A stretch of DNA of 64,000 bases from an uncultured Thermoguttaceae bacterium (lineage in GTDB: Bacteria > Planctomycetota > Planctomycetia > Pirellulales > Thermoguttaceae): positions 1 through 64,000 of the forward strand of contig CALIRO010000020.1 of the NCBI GenBank assembly GCA_938042245.1, given 5' to 3'. Made by a program: the position numbers and the translations under genes. Under the pieces are notes generated by a model that worked only from the letters and a program-made list of their open reading frames with translations, had not been told where the DNA came from and did not search any database. Positions 1 to 8,975 of the stretch are shown in pieces (the stretch's first letter is position 1; each line of letters starts with the position of its first letter).

Positions 1-57
1 AAGCGCTCCGGTTGTGTAGGAGCCTCCGCATTGGTGGCTGCTACCGACCTTCTTCAG

Positions 58-643
58 CTACAGCCCCCGCATTGGGGGCCAAATATCCTCTGAAGCCGCC
101 GCTTGAGAGGCGGAATCCGTAATGGCCTCATCATGGCGGAAGGCGCCCCTCGGGCTATTGCCCAGGCATTGAGCTACCATCGGTAGGGGGCAGGGGTTAA
201 GCAGGTCGGTTTCGCCACTAGGCTGCAAGTTGGGCCATGGCCTAGGCCGGGGATGTTCCTCTGCCCGTCGGATAATCTTGCGTAGGGTGATCCGTAGGTT
301 GGTGTTCTGAAATCCACCAGCTCTAAGGCCTGCCTACGGTATTCTTCGGGGATAAGGCAAACGCTTCCGGTTCTGCTAGCTCAAAGGCCTCTCCTAGGAC
401 CTTCCGGACCCTGGGAAAGAGGGGCATAGCGCGCAAGCCGGTCTTGGGGCTCTCGACAATCCGTTTCCCCTCTTCCCAAAGCAGATCCGCCGATTTCAAA
501 GGGAACGATTCGCTGCGGGTTCGCAGTGCTGCAGATCGGTCTCGTACTAGCAAAAGCCGCCATATCCCATTTCGGACAATAGGACAAAATCCATTTGCTT
601 CCTTCCGTTGGGATGTATTTACGGCCCTTCTGAATAATTCCAT
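58..643 (-). pseudogene. decayed tyrosine recombinase (phage-type integrase) remnant
   Basis: The minus strand reads as the C-terminal half of a planctomycete-type tyrosine integrase in two frames. In 643-323 the text LRTRSES...KSADLLWEEGKRIVESPKT followed by MPLFPRVRKVLGEAFELAEP matches the family pattern of an LR-x-SE arginine box, a beta-hairpin ending SPKT, and the PLFPELR block. After a TAG at 325-323 the reading continues one base out of frame (about 321-58) as NTNLRITLRKIIRRA, then PWPNLQPSGETDLL and MVAQCLGNSP, which corresponds to the NLR-x-x-RETEL and GNSP region. The second catalytic Arg is replaced and the catalytic Tyr region is not recognisable. The gene is therefore a frameshifted, inactive fossil. 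The family assignment is from memory of motifs. Confidence 0.72.
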
Positions 644-848
644 GATAATTCCATGGAGATATTTTTATACTGTTTCGGGACCGCCGGGCATTGCTCCAAT
701 CTATGTGGGATTGCTAATGTTGGCCTTCCTATATCGTGCCTGGTAAGGGGGAAGCGCTGGGCAAAGGAATGCATTAAATGTCCATAAAGTGGATATATAT
801 TCATGTTTTGCAGAGCTTCATCCGAGGTCTCCATAGTTGGCAGGGTGT

Positions 849-3800
849 TCAGGATTTTGGAGAGGTTTCTCCTTTTAGTTGGTTGAGGCTTTGGCGGATT
901 TCCCGAAGCTCTTCGGGGGTGAGGTTCCACAATTGGGCCGCCAACCGGTCTATCTGCTTTTCCAGAACCTTCAGCTTTTTCTGGGCTGGTTCATTTCCTT
1001 TATAGGCTGCTGGCGCTAAACGGTGGGCCTCTCGAGAAAGGTTTTCCAAATGCTGGTGGGGGAGACTGTGAGGATCGAAGCGTGGAAGCCGAATTTTCTC
1101 CAGAATGGAGGGTGTGCCGAAACTTTTTCCACCCGCTTGCGAATAGGCATAGGCGGCAAATTGGAAGGGCGTGGAATTAATGAGACTAGCAAGGTAATAA
1201 GCTTCGTTCTGGGTACTGCAAGGCAGGAAGGTGATGGTTTCTTGTGGGATTGCGGTAGAGAGGGCGGCGGCTTCCATTCGATTGCCTAGTCTTGCCCAGA
1301 CGACTTTCCAGGGGGCGAACGTGTAGGGGCCGACGCCGAACATCGAATAAAACGGGCCTGTGTGGATGAGGGTTCCGTTTTTTTTGCGGGTGAAATAACG
1401 TTGGAAGGCAGAGCGTTGGCGGAGGATAGGTTCATGGCGTTTCAGATAGGCCCAGGTTTTTGGCCAGCGGGTTTGCAACTGCTGCGGGTCGATGCCGCGG
1501 CGAAGTTGGGGGTCTTGGGTCATGAGCAGATAGGCGGAACAGTGGGCGTGCCAGCGGCGGATGTCCCGTCGGCGAAGCAGTGGATAAAGCAGGTCGGGTT
1601 CGATTTCCACCGGGATCGGTTCCACGTGGCGTTTGGCTCCTTCGGTGAGGTTTCGGACAATCCAAAGCCCATCCGGCCGCTCGGCTAACTTCTCCAGCCA
1701 GTAGATGGCATTGGCGCCGCCCGAATTGGCTCCTTCATAAGCACGGTAATCTGATTTTCCCAGCACTTTTTTGATGGCTTGCAGTGCCTTTGGCTGGGCG
1801 GTAAGCCACGGGCTGGTGGGATCCTCAGGATCGACCGGGGTAGCTTTCAGATGCAACCGACGGGTCTGGTGGAGGACCTGCTTCCAGCTGGTATCACAAT
1901 GGAGCCCTTTGGCTCCGATTTTCTTTTGCCAATAGATGTAAGGGACCGGATAGCGGGTGGTCTGTGCCTTTTGGAGCACGAAGATACTGGTGCGGGTGGT
2001 AGCGCCTGGGAAGACTTGCAATTGGCTGAGATCCTCTACCCGGAGGAGCCGGAGCGGTTGTCCATCCTTGCCGAGCTGAAACCGCCGGAATCCCTGCGCA
2101 GCGCCGCTCGTTTTCCAAACGCTTTGAGGAATCAGAAAGGCCAATTTGCCGCCCGGCTTCAGATATCGGTCCGCCGCCACATACGTGATGAGCGTGGAAA
2201 GATCCTTCTTGCTCTTGCCTAGGATAGTGTCCATGCCAGAATGTACAAACAACCCATACTGATGCCAAAGCGGCATGGTACGATACCGATATTCTTGGGG
2301 CAAATGCTCCCAGTTGATCCAGGGGGGATTGCCGACCACATAGTCGAACGGCTCCCAGCCCAGCGGCATCAAGGCGTTTTGGACTACCTGAGCCCAAAGG
2401 CCATGGCAACCTTGGCGATGCAGCTGTTGCAAACGCTCGAACCACTTCTGCAAGAGGCTTTGAGTGGGAAAGTCGGCCTGGAAATGCGGAATTTCCTCCA
2501 AGCAGCGATCAATAAAGCCCCGCAGGGCCAACTGCCCGGTGCCATCCTCCTGTACGAGATTCCTGAGCCGGTCTATTTCGGTTTGGTTCCCCACGGACCA
2601 AGGGAGCAGCAATGGACCAACCACCGTCTCCAGCACCAGCCGGGGATTGCCTAAAAAGTCTTTCCGAGCAGGTGTGAGGATACAGTCGGCCAGATAGATC
2701 GGCAGTTCCACCGCACGTCGGCGATAGGGTAATAAATCCGCAATGGTCAGCAGGAGGTTCACTTGGGCTGCCCTTACGGCCAGCGGATTCCGATCGAGGC
2801 CTGCCAAGCTGTTAAGAATCCTCTCCAGAGTGTCGGCTTCATCCAGCCGGGCTTGGCGACAATGGGCCTTCAGCGCCCGGGCTGCCAAAACCAAAAAGGT
2901 TCCCGAACCACATGCGGGGTCCAAAAGGCGCTTTTTGCCGATAGGGATGCGCTGGCCTGGCTTAGGCATCAGAAACAGCGGCTCGTCAAGGTGCTCCAAA
3001 AGCCGCTCCGCCAACCAGTCGGGTGTGTAGAACTCCCCCAGATCGTGGCGGAGCTCTCGTGGCAATAAACAATGATACAGCTTTTTGAACAAGTCCCGGG
3101 CTGAGTACGGATCCTCCTCCAGCGTAAACGGATTGTAATGCACCAGGCGCCCTAACACCTGACGGAGAGCTTCTTGCAGTTCTGCATTCCAAGCGTCCAA
3201 ATACCAGGCAAAAAAGTTTCCTTCTGGGAAGTTTTTTACGCCGAGCTGTCGGTATATATCGCCCTGCTCCCAGGAAGTCAATTGTTGGCGTAAGCCTTGG
3301 CCATCCAGACTGGCCGTTGTCGCCAACGGCGGAACTTCCACTCGGCCGCCCTCATAAGCCTCCAAAACCAACCGCGCAATATTTTCTACCAGAAAGGCAA
3401 CATAGGTGTGCAAGGCAAAGCAAAACCGAGATAAATCTACCTGGTGCGGATTGAGACCCATGCTTTTCAAAACCATGTGGAGCTCCGAGTGGTGGGGGAG
3501 CTTGCCCGAGGCTGCCTCCCGGCCAGCCGGGTGGCCAAAAAAAATCTTCCACTGCGCAAACAGCCAGGCCGGCCTATCCTCCCGATGCTTCTGCAACGCC
3601 CGATATAAGGCGGCGATAAGCTGCTGCGCAAGCCCATTCTGCCTGCCAAAATCTTCCACCAAATTGTCCGCAATCAACGCCCGGCCTGAAACAAGACTGA
3701 ACAGCAACCGTAAAAACTGCTCCGAGGAGGCAGCCGTAACCGCCATCGGCGCTTCGATAATCCAATCGCCTTGCTGATACCGAACAAAAATGAAAAAATA

Positions 3801-4172
3801 TCCATCAAAAGCCACCCCCAAGAACCGTTCCCGTTGATGCCCTTGTTCCTGGACCAATCTTAGGATGGCATCTTTTAGTTGTTGGACAGCATGGTGGGTG
3901 TGCTTGTGATCAAGCTGGCCTCGCAGCAAACCGGGTGTCTTATACAGCAGGAGCAATCGGCTATACACGGCATCCGCCCGGCCCACGGCCAATGGATATT
4001 GCTCCCGAAAAAGCCAATTCACTCCTAATCGCTTGCCCACCCGCTCCATCTGCTTGTTCATCTGCCGGGGGAATTCGGTCGGATTAAGTGCGACGGAGGT
4101 AGCCTGCCGAACCTCCTGGGCAAAATCCACCGCTAAATGCCGAATCCGCTCATACGTTCTCCACATATCCAT
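849..4172 (-). CDS. type IIG/Eco57I-like DNA methyltransferase, orphan, nuclease motif degenerate
   Basis: This 1107-residue protein is predicted to methylate DNA with S-adenosylmethionine. Visible landmarks are GEFYTP (379-384), the SAM-binding DPACGSG (418-424) and the catalytic NPPW (615-618), the order of N6-adenine methylases in fused type IIG/type ISP enzymes. The long C-terminal part would hold the target-recognition region. The N-terminus has GRADAVY (64-70) followed by LYK (76-78). Active PD-(D/E)xK enzymes of this kind normally have a Glu two residues before the Lys, so cleavage activity is doubtful. No separate R or S subunit lies next to it. It stands alone downstream of an integrase fossil, which suggests acquired DNA. 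The ATG at 4172 has AAGGAG upstream. Confidence 0.85.
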   Translation of the reverse strand: MDMWRTYERIRHLAVDFAQEVRQATSVALNPTEFPRQMNKQMERVGKRLGVNWLFREQYPLAVGRADAVYSRLLLLYKTPGLLRGQLDHKHTHHAVQQLKDAILRLVQEQGHQRERFLGVAFDGYFFIFVRYQQGDWIIEAPMAVTAASSEQFLRLLFSLVSGRALIADNLVEDFGRQNGLAQQLIAALYRALQKHREDRPAWLFAQWKIFFGHPAGREAASGKLPHHSELHMVLKSMGLNPHQVDLSRFCFALHTYVAFLVENIARLVLEAYEGGRVEVPPLATTASLDGQGLRQQLTSWEQGDIYRQLGVKNFPEGNFFAWYLDAWNAELQEALRQVLGRLVHYNPFTLEEDPYSARDLFKKLYHCLLPRELRHDLGEFYTPDWLAERLLEHLDEPLFLMPKPGQRIPIGKKRLLDPACGSGTFLVLAARALKAHCRQARLDEADTLERILNSLAGLDRNPLAVRAAQVNLLLTIADLLPYRRRAVELPIYLADCILTPARKDFLGNPRLVLETVVGPLLLPWSVGNQTEIDRLRNLVQEDGTGQLALRGFIDRCLEEIPHFQADFPTQSLLQKWFERLQQLHRQGCHGLWAQVVQNALMPLGWEPFDYVVGNPPWINWEHLPQEYRYRTMPLWHQYGLFVHSGMDTILGKSKKDLSTLITYVAADRYLKPGGKLAFLIPQSVWKTSGAAQGFRRFQLGKDGQPLRLLRVEDLSQLQVFPGATTRTSIFVLQKAQTTRYPVPYIYWQKKIGAKGLHCDTSWKQVLHQTRRLHLKATPVDPEDPTSPWLTAQPKALQAIKKVLGKSDYRAYEGANSGGANAIYWLEKLAERPDGLWIVRNLTEGAKRHVEPIPVEIEPDLLYPLLRRRDIRRWHAHCSAYLLMTQDPQLRRGIDPQQLQTRWPKTWAYLKRHEPILRQRSAFQRYFTRKKNGTLIHTGPFYSMFGVGPYTFAPWKVVWARLGNRMEAAALSTAIPQETITFLPCSTQNEAYYLASLINSTPFQFAAYAYSQAGGKSFGTPSILEKIRLPRFDPHSLPHQHLENLSREAHRLAPAAYKGNEPAQKKLKVLEKQIDRLAAQLWNLTPEELREIRQSLNQLKGETSPKS

Positions 4173-5066
4173 TCGTATCCAGCTCCTTAGATTCCGATCC
4201 TTTGCCCTCGGTTAGTATGCTCAAAATTTCACAAACCCTCGCTCCGATTTCCAAACCTCTGGCAGCTTCTCCGTTTGGAGTGCGTTTGCCGGAAGCTCTC
4301 CAAAATCCGGAATATCACATGAATTATATGAACATTTGATCTACTCCTTTGCCTATCGGTTCCCATTGCTAAGCAGTATATAGGGAGTCTCATGTTGGCA
4401 GTGCCACTATATGTTGAGGCTATTAACGGAGTTTCCGAAATAGTGTAAAAATGCCTCCTTTGAATTATTCAGAGGTTCCTTCTGTTTTTTCGGGAGAAAC
4501 CACATTGTGGCACTGCCGCGCAAGCCGCACTCCAGCATGGGAAGGCTGTTTTTTTCTCCGGATCGCGTCCTTTTCCGGGGATAACAAGAAAGATGCTCCG
4601 TTCGGCTGAATTGCTACCAGACCGTACCATCCTCTGTCAATCTATCTCTCCTGCGATACTCGGCAAACCCTCTCCCTCCGCTCTTGCAAGGACTAACCTG
4701 GCAGAGATGTTTGGTCTACTTGGAAAAGATAGGCGGAATGGGACCTCTCTAGCAGCTTCCTGAAAATTTAAGAGGTTGTCGCAAAACAGAGCAAGTTCCA
4801 GAGGTGTCGAAGCGTCGTTGGGTTTTCAGAATCTCTCCAAGGTGGAGAGACCGTAGAGGGAGAAACAGACCTATTGGCGAAAGAGGATGGATTGGTCTGG
4901 GCTGGCGTCATAAGCTGTTCCATCGCCGAGCGAGAGACGGAAAAGTTGGTTGGAGAGGATGGAGGCAGGCAGCGCCATAGGGGAGCAAGCACCTCCCCTC
5001 ATTTTCGGCGAAGATGGGGGTTGTGGGGTTTGGATGGGCTAGGTGCTCACGGCAGCAAGAGGCAGC
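4173..5066. other. intergenic, one degenerate repeat half-copy
   Basis: No convincing gene is seen. Around 4450-4550 the text resembles the left half of the dispersed inverted-repeat element at 31704-31872, sharing a TTCCT, poly-T and CGGGAGA stretch followed by a GC-rich block with ACTGCCGC. Upstream sequences of the methyltransferase gene start here. The remainder holds nothing recognisable. Confidence 0.4.
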
Positions 5067-5723
5067 CTATGGTTGAATCTTAGGCCGTTGCATCAGGCAG
5101 GCCCAGGCCGGGTAGCCTTCGGGCCGATGGAAGGTCTGCAGCCGACAAGGCCGGATCTGGACGCATTGGAACAGTCGGCCCAATTCCAAGCGGATGGTCT
5201 GTTCGGAAACCTGCGGCAGGCCATCCTGGATACTTGGATCGGGCGCCCCGGCCAAGGTCAGATAATAGGAACCCGGTTCGGTAACCCGCCAAAGTAAATC
5301 TAAGAATTTGTCCAAATCGGCAAGCCGGGCGTAATGGTAAAAGCCGTTATCATACACCAATTCAAACGGCCCACAATGCCGACCAAAACTGTAGATATCA
5401 TCCAGCACAAACCGGATTAAGGCGCCGGTGCGTTGGGCCCGGTGGCGCGCCCGTTCCAAGGCGATCGGCGAGCTTTCTACGGCGGTTACCTCGAAGCCTC
5501 GTTTGGCCAGCAAGACTGCATCCGCCCCAGTGCCACAGCCAATCTCCAGCACCCGACAGGGCTTGAGCAACCCTTCGTCCAGAATCCGCACCAGTTCTTT
5601 GGCTGGTCCTGGGGCTTCCCAGGGCGGCGTACCCATCCGATACATAGTATCCCAATCGGGCAGAACCGATTTTCTGCTTCGTATCGTGCGTCGGAGAGGT
5701 GATTCGGAAAATGCCGGGCTCAT
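5067..5723 (-). CDS. class I SAM-dependent methyltransferase
   Basis: The 218-residue product has the glycine-rich SAM-binding motif EIGCGTGADA, followed by an acidic residue at the end of the second strand (VTAVESSP), the Rossmann-type class I arrangement. The tryptophan/proline-rich start (WDTMYRMGTPPWE) and the YDNGFYHY segment resemble thiopurine S-methyltransferase/TehB-like small-molecule methylases, but the substrate cannot be read from sequence. The frame stays open upstream to 5816. The ATG at 5723 was chosen because AAGGGAAA lies just before it and the upstream residues look unlike the family. It is a single gene with long non-coding flanks on both sides. Confidence 0.82.
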   Translation of the reverse strand: MSPAFSESPLRRTIRSRKSVLPDWDTMYRMGTPPWEAPGPAKELVRILDEGLLKPCRVLEIGCGTGADAVLLAKRGFEVTAVESSPIALERARHRAQRTGALIRFVLDDIYSFGRHCGPFELVYDNGFYHYARLADLDKFLDLLWRVTEPGSYYLTLAGAPDPSIQDGLPQVSEQTIRLELGRLFQCVQIRPCRLQTFHRPEGYPAWACLMQRPKIQP

Positions 5724-6515
5724 AAAGGTTTCCCTTTTGAACCAGTTTGTCCAGTGGCGACTTTTTGGCCTACCAAGAGGAAAGTCCGATCCCTCCCAGA
5801 AACATATAACTTCCACTTCCCAATTCAGCTCACCCCGGCGAAGGTAATCGGGGCTTTCAGAACGTTAAGCCGAAAAGCCCAAAGGCTCGCTCTTGGACCC
5901 CGAATGGTTCATAAGAATTCTTCCGGAGGAGAACCAAGAGTTTTTCCCCAGCAGCAGACCTAATGGTCCTGGTCTGGGAGATCGGGTTGGCCCAGGAGCA
6001 CCAAACCAACCGCGGGCCATCCTCACCCTTCCCAACGAACAAAAACACCACCTCTTGGCTAAGCCTTATTTCTATCGTAAAACCAACAAAATGACCAAGT
6101 CAACAGGCTATAGGACTCTTTTAGGATGAAACTTTTCCGTCGTATGAGGTTATCTATTCTGAGTGGGAAAACGTTCGATCCAGGCAACGGGTATCCTGGC
6201 CCAAGGCAGGGCTCCGTTAAAGAATTACTAACACAGTCCTCTGAAGTAGGTTCCTCTTTTTTAGGGAGAATGTTTCCGAGGCTCCCAACCGCATAAGCGG
6301 GAATCCAGAGAGCAGAAATCTTCGACAAACTGGATTCCTGCTTACGCAGGAATGACAGGGTATGTCATTTCGGGGAGATATTCCAAGAAAGTGAATTCCC
6401 TGGATTCCTCCTTTCGGGGGAATAATCGGATGGTGGGGTTGATTTGGCCTCACAAGCACTAGCTGTTTTTCTTTTTGGGGAAATGGTCCTGTGTGTTGCA
6501 GGAGCAGGGGAGATG
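5724..6515. other. intergenic with repeat-family hairpins
   Basis: No gene is supported. The part from about 6240 to 6425 contains several copies of the dispersed hairpin unit: CCTGCTTACGCAGG at 6337-6350, a related inverted copy near 6309-6325 and a degraded copy near 6405-6420. The 19-bp terminal inverted repeats seen in other copies were not found here. Confidence 0.5.
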
Positions 6516-7955
6516 ATGTCGGAAGGCCGGCGAGTGGAATGGGACGATGTGCGCATGCGGGGCTTTGCCCGCAGAAGGCCGGTGGCGGAGGTGTGGGCTT
6601 GGTTGGAGGCGAAAGTAGCTCGGCTAGGTGGGGAAAAGGTGCCGGTGGTAGAGGCGGCTGGCCGAGTGTTGGCCGAAGATCTGACTAGCCCCCGGAATGT
6701 ACCGCCGTTTGCCCGGGCGATGATGGACGGGTATGCGGTGCGGGCTGCCGATACCCTGGGGGCCTCGGCCTACAATCCGATTCGGCTCCAGATGATTGGG
6801 CAAGCTTTGCCTGGTCGACCGTTCCCCCAGCCGGTGGGCCCAGGGCAGGCGGTCCAGATTATGACCGGCGCCCCCATGCCCGCCGGCGCCGATGCAGTGC
6901 TACCGGCCGAAATGGCCGAATCCGAACCAGGGACGGTCCTGGCTCAGGGCGAGGTTTCTCCCGGAAAGCACATCGGCGAATTGGGCGAAGACATTCGGCA
7001 GGGCAGCCTGGTGCTACGGGCAGGTCGGGTGCTTCGCCCCCAGGATGTGGGTCTTTTAGCTTCTCTGGGCTTGACTGAAGTGCTGGTGGTTCGGCGTCCC
7101 AAGGTGCGAATCCTAGTTACCGGCGATGAACTGCTGCCGGCCGGCGCCCCTTGGCAACCGGATCATATCTACGACGCCAACGGGCCGATGCTCCAGGCCT
7201 TGGTACGCCGAGACGGTGGAGTGCCGGAGTTTTGGGGCATCCTGCCGGATCGACCAGAAGCCCTTTTGGAAGCTCTCCGACAGCCCGCTCCTAGCCATGC
7301 GCGTTTCAGTTCCAGGGACCGACTGTGGGATCAGTCTTCTGGGGAAACCAGTCGAACCTTTTCTGGCCAACCGGAGGGGCAAAAGCAGGCGGAAGCTGTT
7401 CCCCTGCCCCCAGCCTCTCAGAAACCGTTTCCACCAGAGGCGGCCATAGCCGGTGCAGCGGTCTCCCAGGCCCAGATGCCGGATGTGTTTTTGATTTCCG
7501 GCGGTTCCAGCGTGGGATTGGAGGACCAGGCGCCTCGGCTATTGGCGGAGCATGGCCAATTGGTTTTTCACGGTCTGGCGATGCGCCCGAGCAGTCCGGC
7601 TGGGTTAGGCCTATGGGAAGGCCGATTGGTCTTTTTATTGCCGGGCAATCCGGTCTCTTGTTTATGTGCGTATGATTTCTTTGCCGGACGAGCTATTCGG
7701 GCTTTGGGAGGCCGAAGCATGGATTGGCCCTACCGACGCCTAACTGTTCCGCTGGCCCGAAAGGTCAGCTCCATGCTCGGCCGATTGGATTACCTTCGGG
7801 TCCGAGTGGTCGAAGGCCGGGCAGAACCGATCAGTGTTACCGGGGCGGCCATCCTGACTACCACCACCCAGGCCGATGGCTTTGTGCTGATCCCGCCGGA
7901 AAGCGAAGGCTACCCAGCCGGCACGCCGGTGGAAGTGTTTCTGTATGATTCTTAG
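6516..7955 (+). CDS. moeA: molybdopterin molybdenumtransferase MoeA with an internal insertion
   Basis: MoeA inserts molybdate into adenylylated molybdopterin to finish the molybdenum cofactor. Diagnostic blocks appear in order: VPPFARAMMDGYAV (about 61-74), TGAPMPAGADAVLPAE (about 116-131), TGDELLPAG (about 203-211), ISGGSSVGLED (about 327-337) and LPGNPVSCL (about 374-382). The 479-residue length exceeds the usual roughly 400. The excess is a Pro/Ala/Gln-rich stretch at about 256-322, placed between two otherwise adjacent conserved blocks just before ISGGSSVG. Base composition there resembles the rest of the gene. Tandem ATGs occur at 6513 and 6516; 6516 has GGAG at a workable distance. The frame stays open upstream to 6444, but that part is unlike MoeA. 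Confidence 0.93.
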   Translation: MSEGRRVEWDDVRMRGFARRRPVAEVWAWLEAKVARLGGEKVPVVEAAGRVLAEDLTSPRNVPPFARAMMDGYAVRAADTLGASAYNPIRLQMIGQALPGRPFPQPVGPGQAVQIMTGAPMPAGADAVLPAEMAESEPGTVLAQGEVSPGKHIGELGEDIRQGSLVLRAGRVLRPQDVGLLASLGLTEVLVVRRPKVRILVTGDELLPAGAPWQPDHIYDANGPMLQALVRRDGGVPEFWGILPDRPEALLEALRQPAPSHARFSSRDRLWDQSSGETSRTFSGQPEGQKQAEAVPLPPASQKPFPPEAAIAGAAVSQAQMPDVFLISGGSSVGLEDQAPRLLAEHGQLVFHGLAMRPSSPAGLGLWEGRLVFLLPGNPVSCLCAYDFFAGRAIRALGGRSMDWPYRRLTVPLARKVSSMLGRLDYLRVRVVEGRAEPISVTGAAILTTTTQADGFVLIPPESEGYPAGTPVEVFLYDS

Positions 7956-8046
7956 AAGCCCATGCTTAACCCCGCCCCATTCTTCTTTCCTGGGAGGCAG
8001 CTTCCATGGGAAACTGGGGTATCTGAAAAGAAGAAAGACCGGACGT

Positions 8047-8877
8047 ATGATGCCCGAAATAGAATCTGGTAATTGGCCAAAAAGGGTTCAGTTGATTTTG
8101 GCTAGTCGGTCGCCGAGGCGGCGGCAGCTATTGGCCGAGGCCGGCTACCGGTTTGAAGTGATTATCCCCTCAGACCAAGCCGAGGAGGAAAGCCTTCAGC
8201 CTGGGGAAACGGCCGCAGAATTGGCTGCTCGACTAGCCTGGCAAAAGGCAGCCGATGTGACCAGGCGGATTGCCGCCCGGTTTCCCAGACCCTCCTGCTA
8301 CCCACTAGGGGAACAACTGCTTCCTGATCGGGCCAGCCAGCCTCCGGTCCAGCAAGCAGTTGCCGATTTCACCAGGCCAGTTCTGGCTGGGCAAGCAGGC
8401 GCTGATTCGGGCAGCCCGCTTTCGGCCGAACGGGCCCCGCCCCATCCTCCCACCCAACCCGAGTCTGCTAGCCCTATTCAGGCCATTGTGATCGGCTGTG
8501 ATACGGTGGTCGAATGTCAGGGCCAGATTCTGGGCAAACCCCACGATTGCCAGCATGCACGAAAGATTCTAGAAACCCTCAGTGGGCAGGAGCATTGGGT
8601 TTACAGCGGGTTGTGCCTGTGGCCGCTGCCTGTCGGCCAGCCCCAATGCCGGACCGCTGCCAGCCGACTCCGCATGGATCCGCTCCGCCCAGACCAATTG
8701 GAAGAATATCTTCAGAGCGGCCAATGGCAGGGAAAAGCAGGGGCATTTGGTTATCAAGATCGGCTCGGGTGGGTGCATCTGTTAGAAGGCAGTGAGTCCA
8801 ATGTGGTCGGCTTGCCCTTAGAACTGCTAGAGGAGATGCTGGTCCAGATGCTCACCTCTAAGCCGGCGCCGTCCTAG
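8047..8877 (+). CDS. maf: Maf-like nucleoside triphosphate pyrophosphatase with an internal insertion
   Basis: Maf proteins hydrolyse non-canonical or pyrimidine nucleoside triphosphates to monophosphates, a house-cleaning role. Family blocks are ASRSPRRRQLL at the N-terminus, IGCDTVVECQGQILGKP, the WVYSGL segment, and GKAGAFGYQD...GSESNVVGLPLELL at the C-terminus. The 276 residues exceed the usual roughly 195 because a Pro/Ala/Gln-rich stretch (about 78-144) sits between the ARLAWQKA helix and the IGCDTVV strand. The start is uncertain: tandem ATGs at 8047 and 8050 have only a weak purine-rich site upstream, and the frame is open back to 7945, overlapping the end of moeA. It may be co-transcribed with moeA. 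Confidence 0.9.
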   Translation: MMPEIESGNWPKRVQLILASRSPRRRQLLAEAGYRFEVIIPSDQAEEESLQPGETAAELAARLAWQKAADVTRRIAARFPRPSCYPLGEQLLPDRASQPPVQQAVADFTRPVLAGQAGADSGSPLSAERAPPHPPTQPESASPIQAIVIGCDTVVECQGQILGKPHDCQHARKILETLSGQEHWVYSGLCLWPLPVGQPQCRTAASRLRMDPLRPDQLEEYLQSGQWQGKAGAFGYQDRLGWVHLLEGSESNVVGLPLELLEEMLVQMLTSKPAPS

Positions 8878-8975
8878 CCCACGGAGCCTCTCGGCTTCCG
8901 GAATGCAACCTTTTGCAGCAACCTATCTGCTAGGATCACAACCGACAGGCCCCTTTGCAGGAGAAAAGTTTTTCC

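Noticed and set aside
444..746. Plus-strand open frame over the integrase remnant
   Set aside because: The minus-strand reading matches integrase blocks; the plus frame has no recognisable feature.
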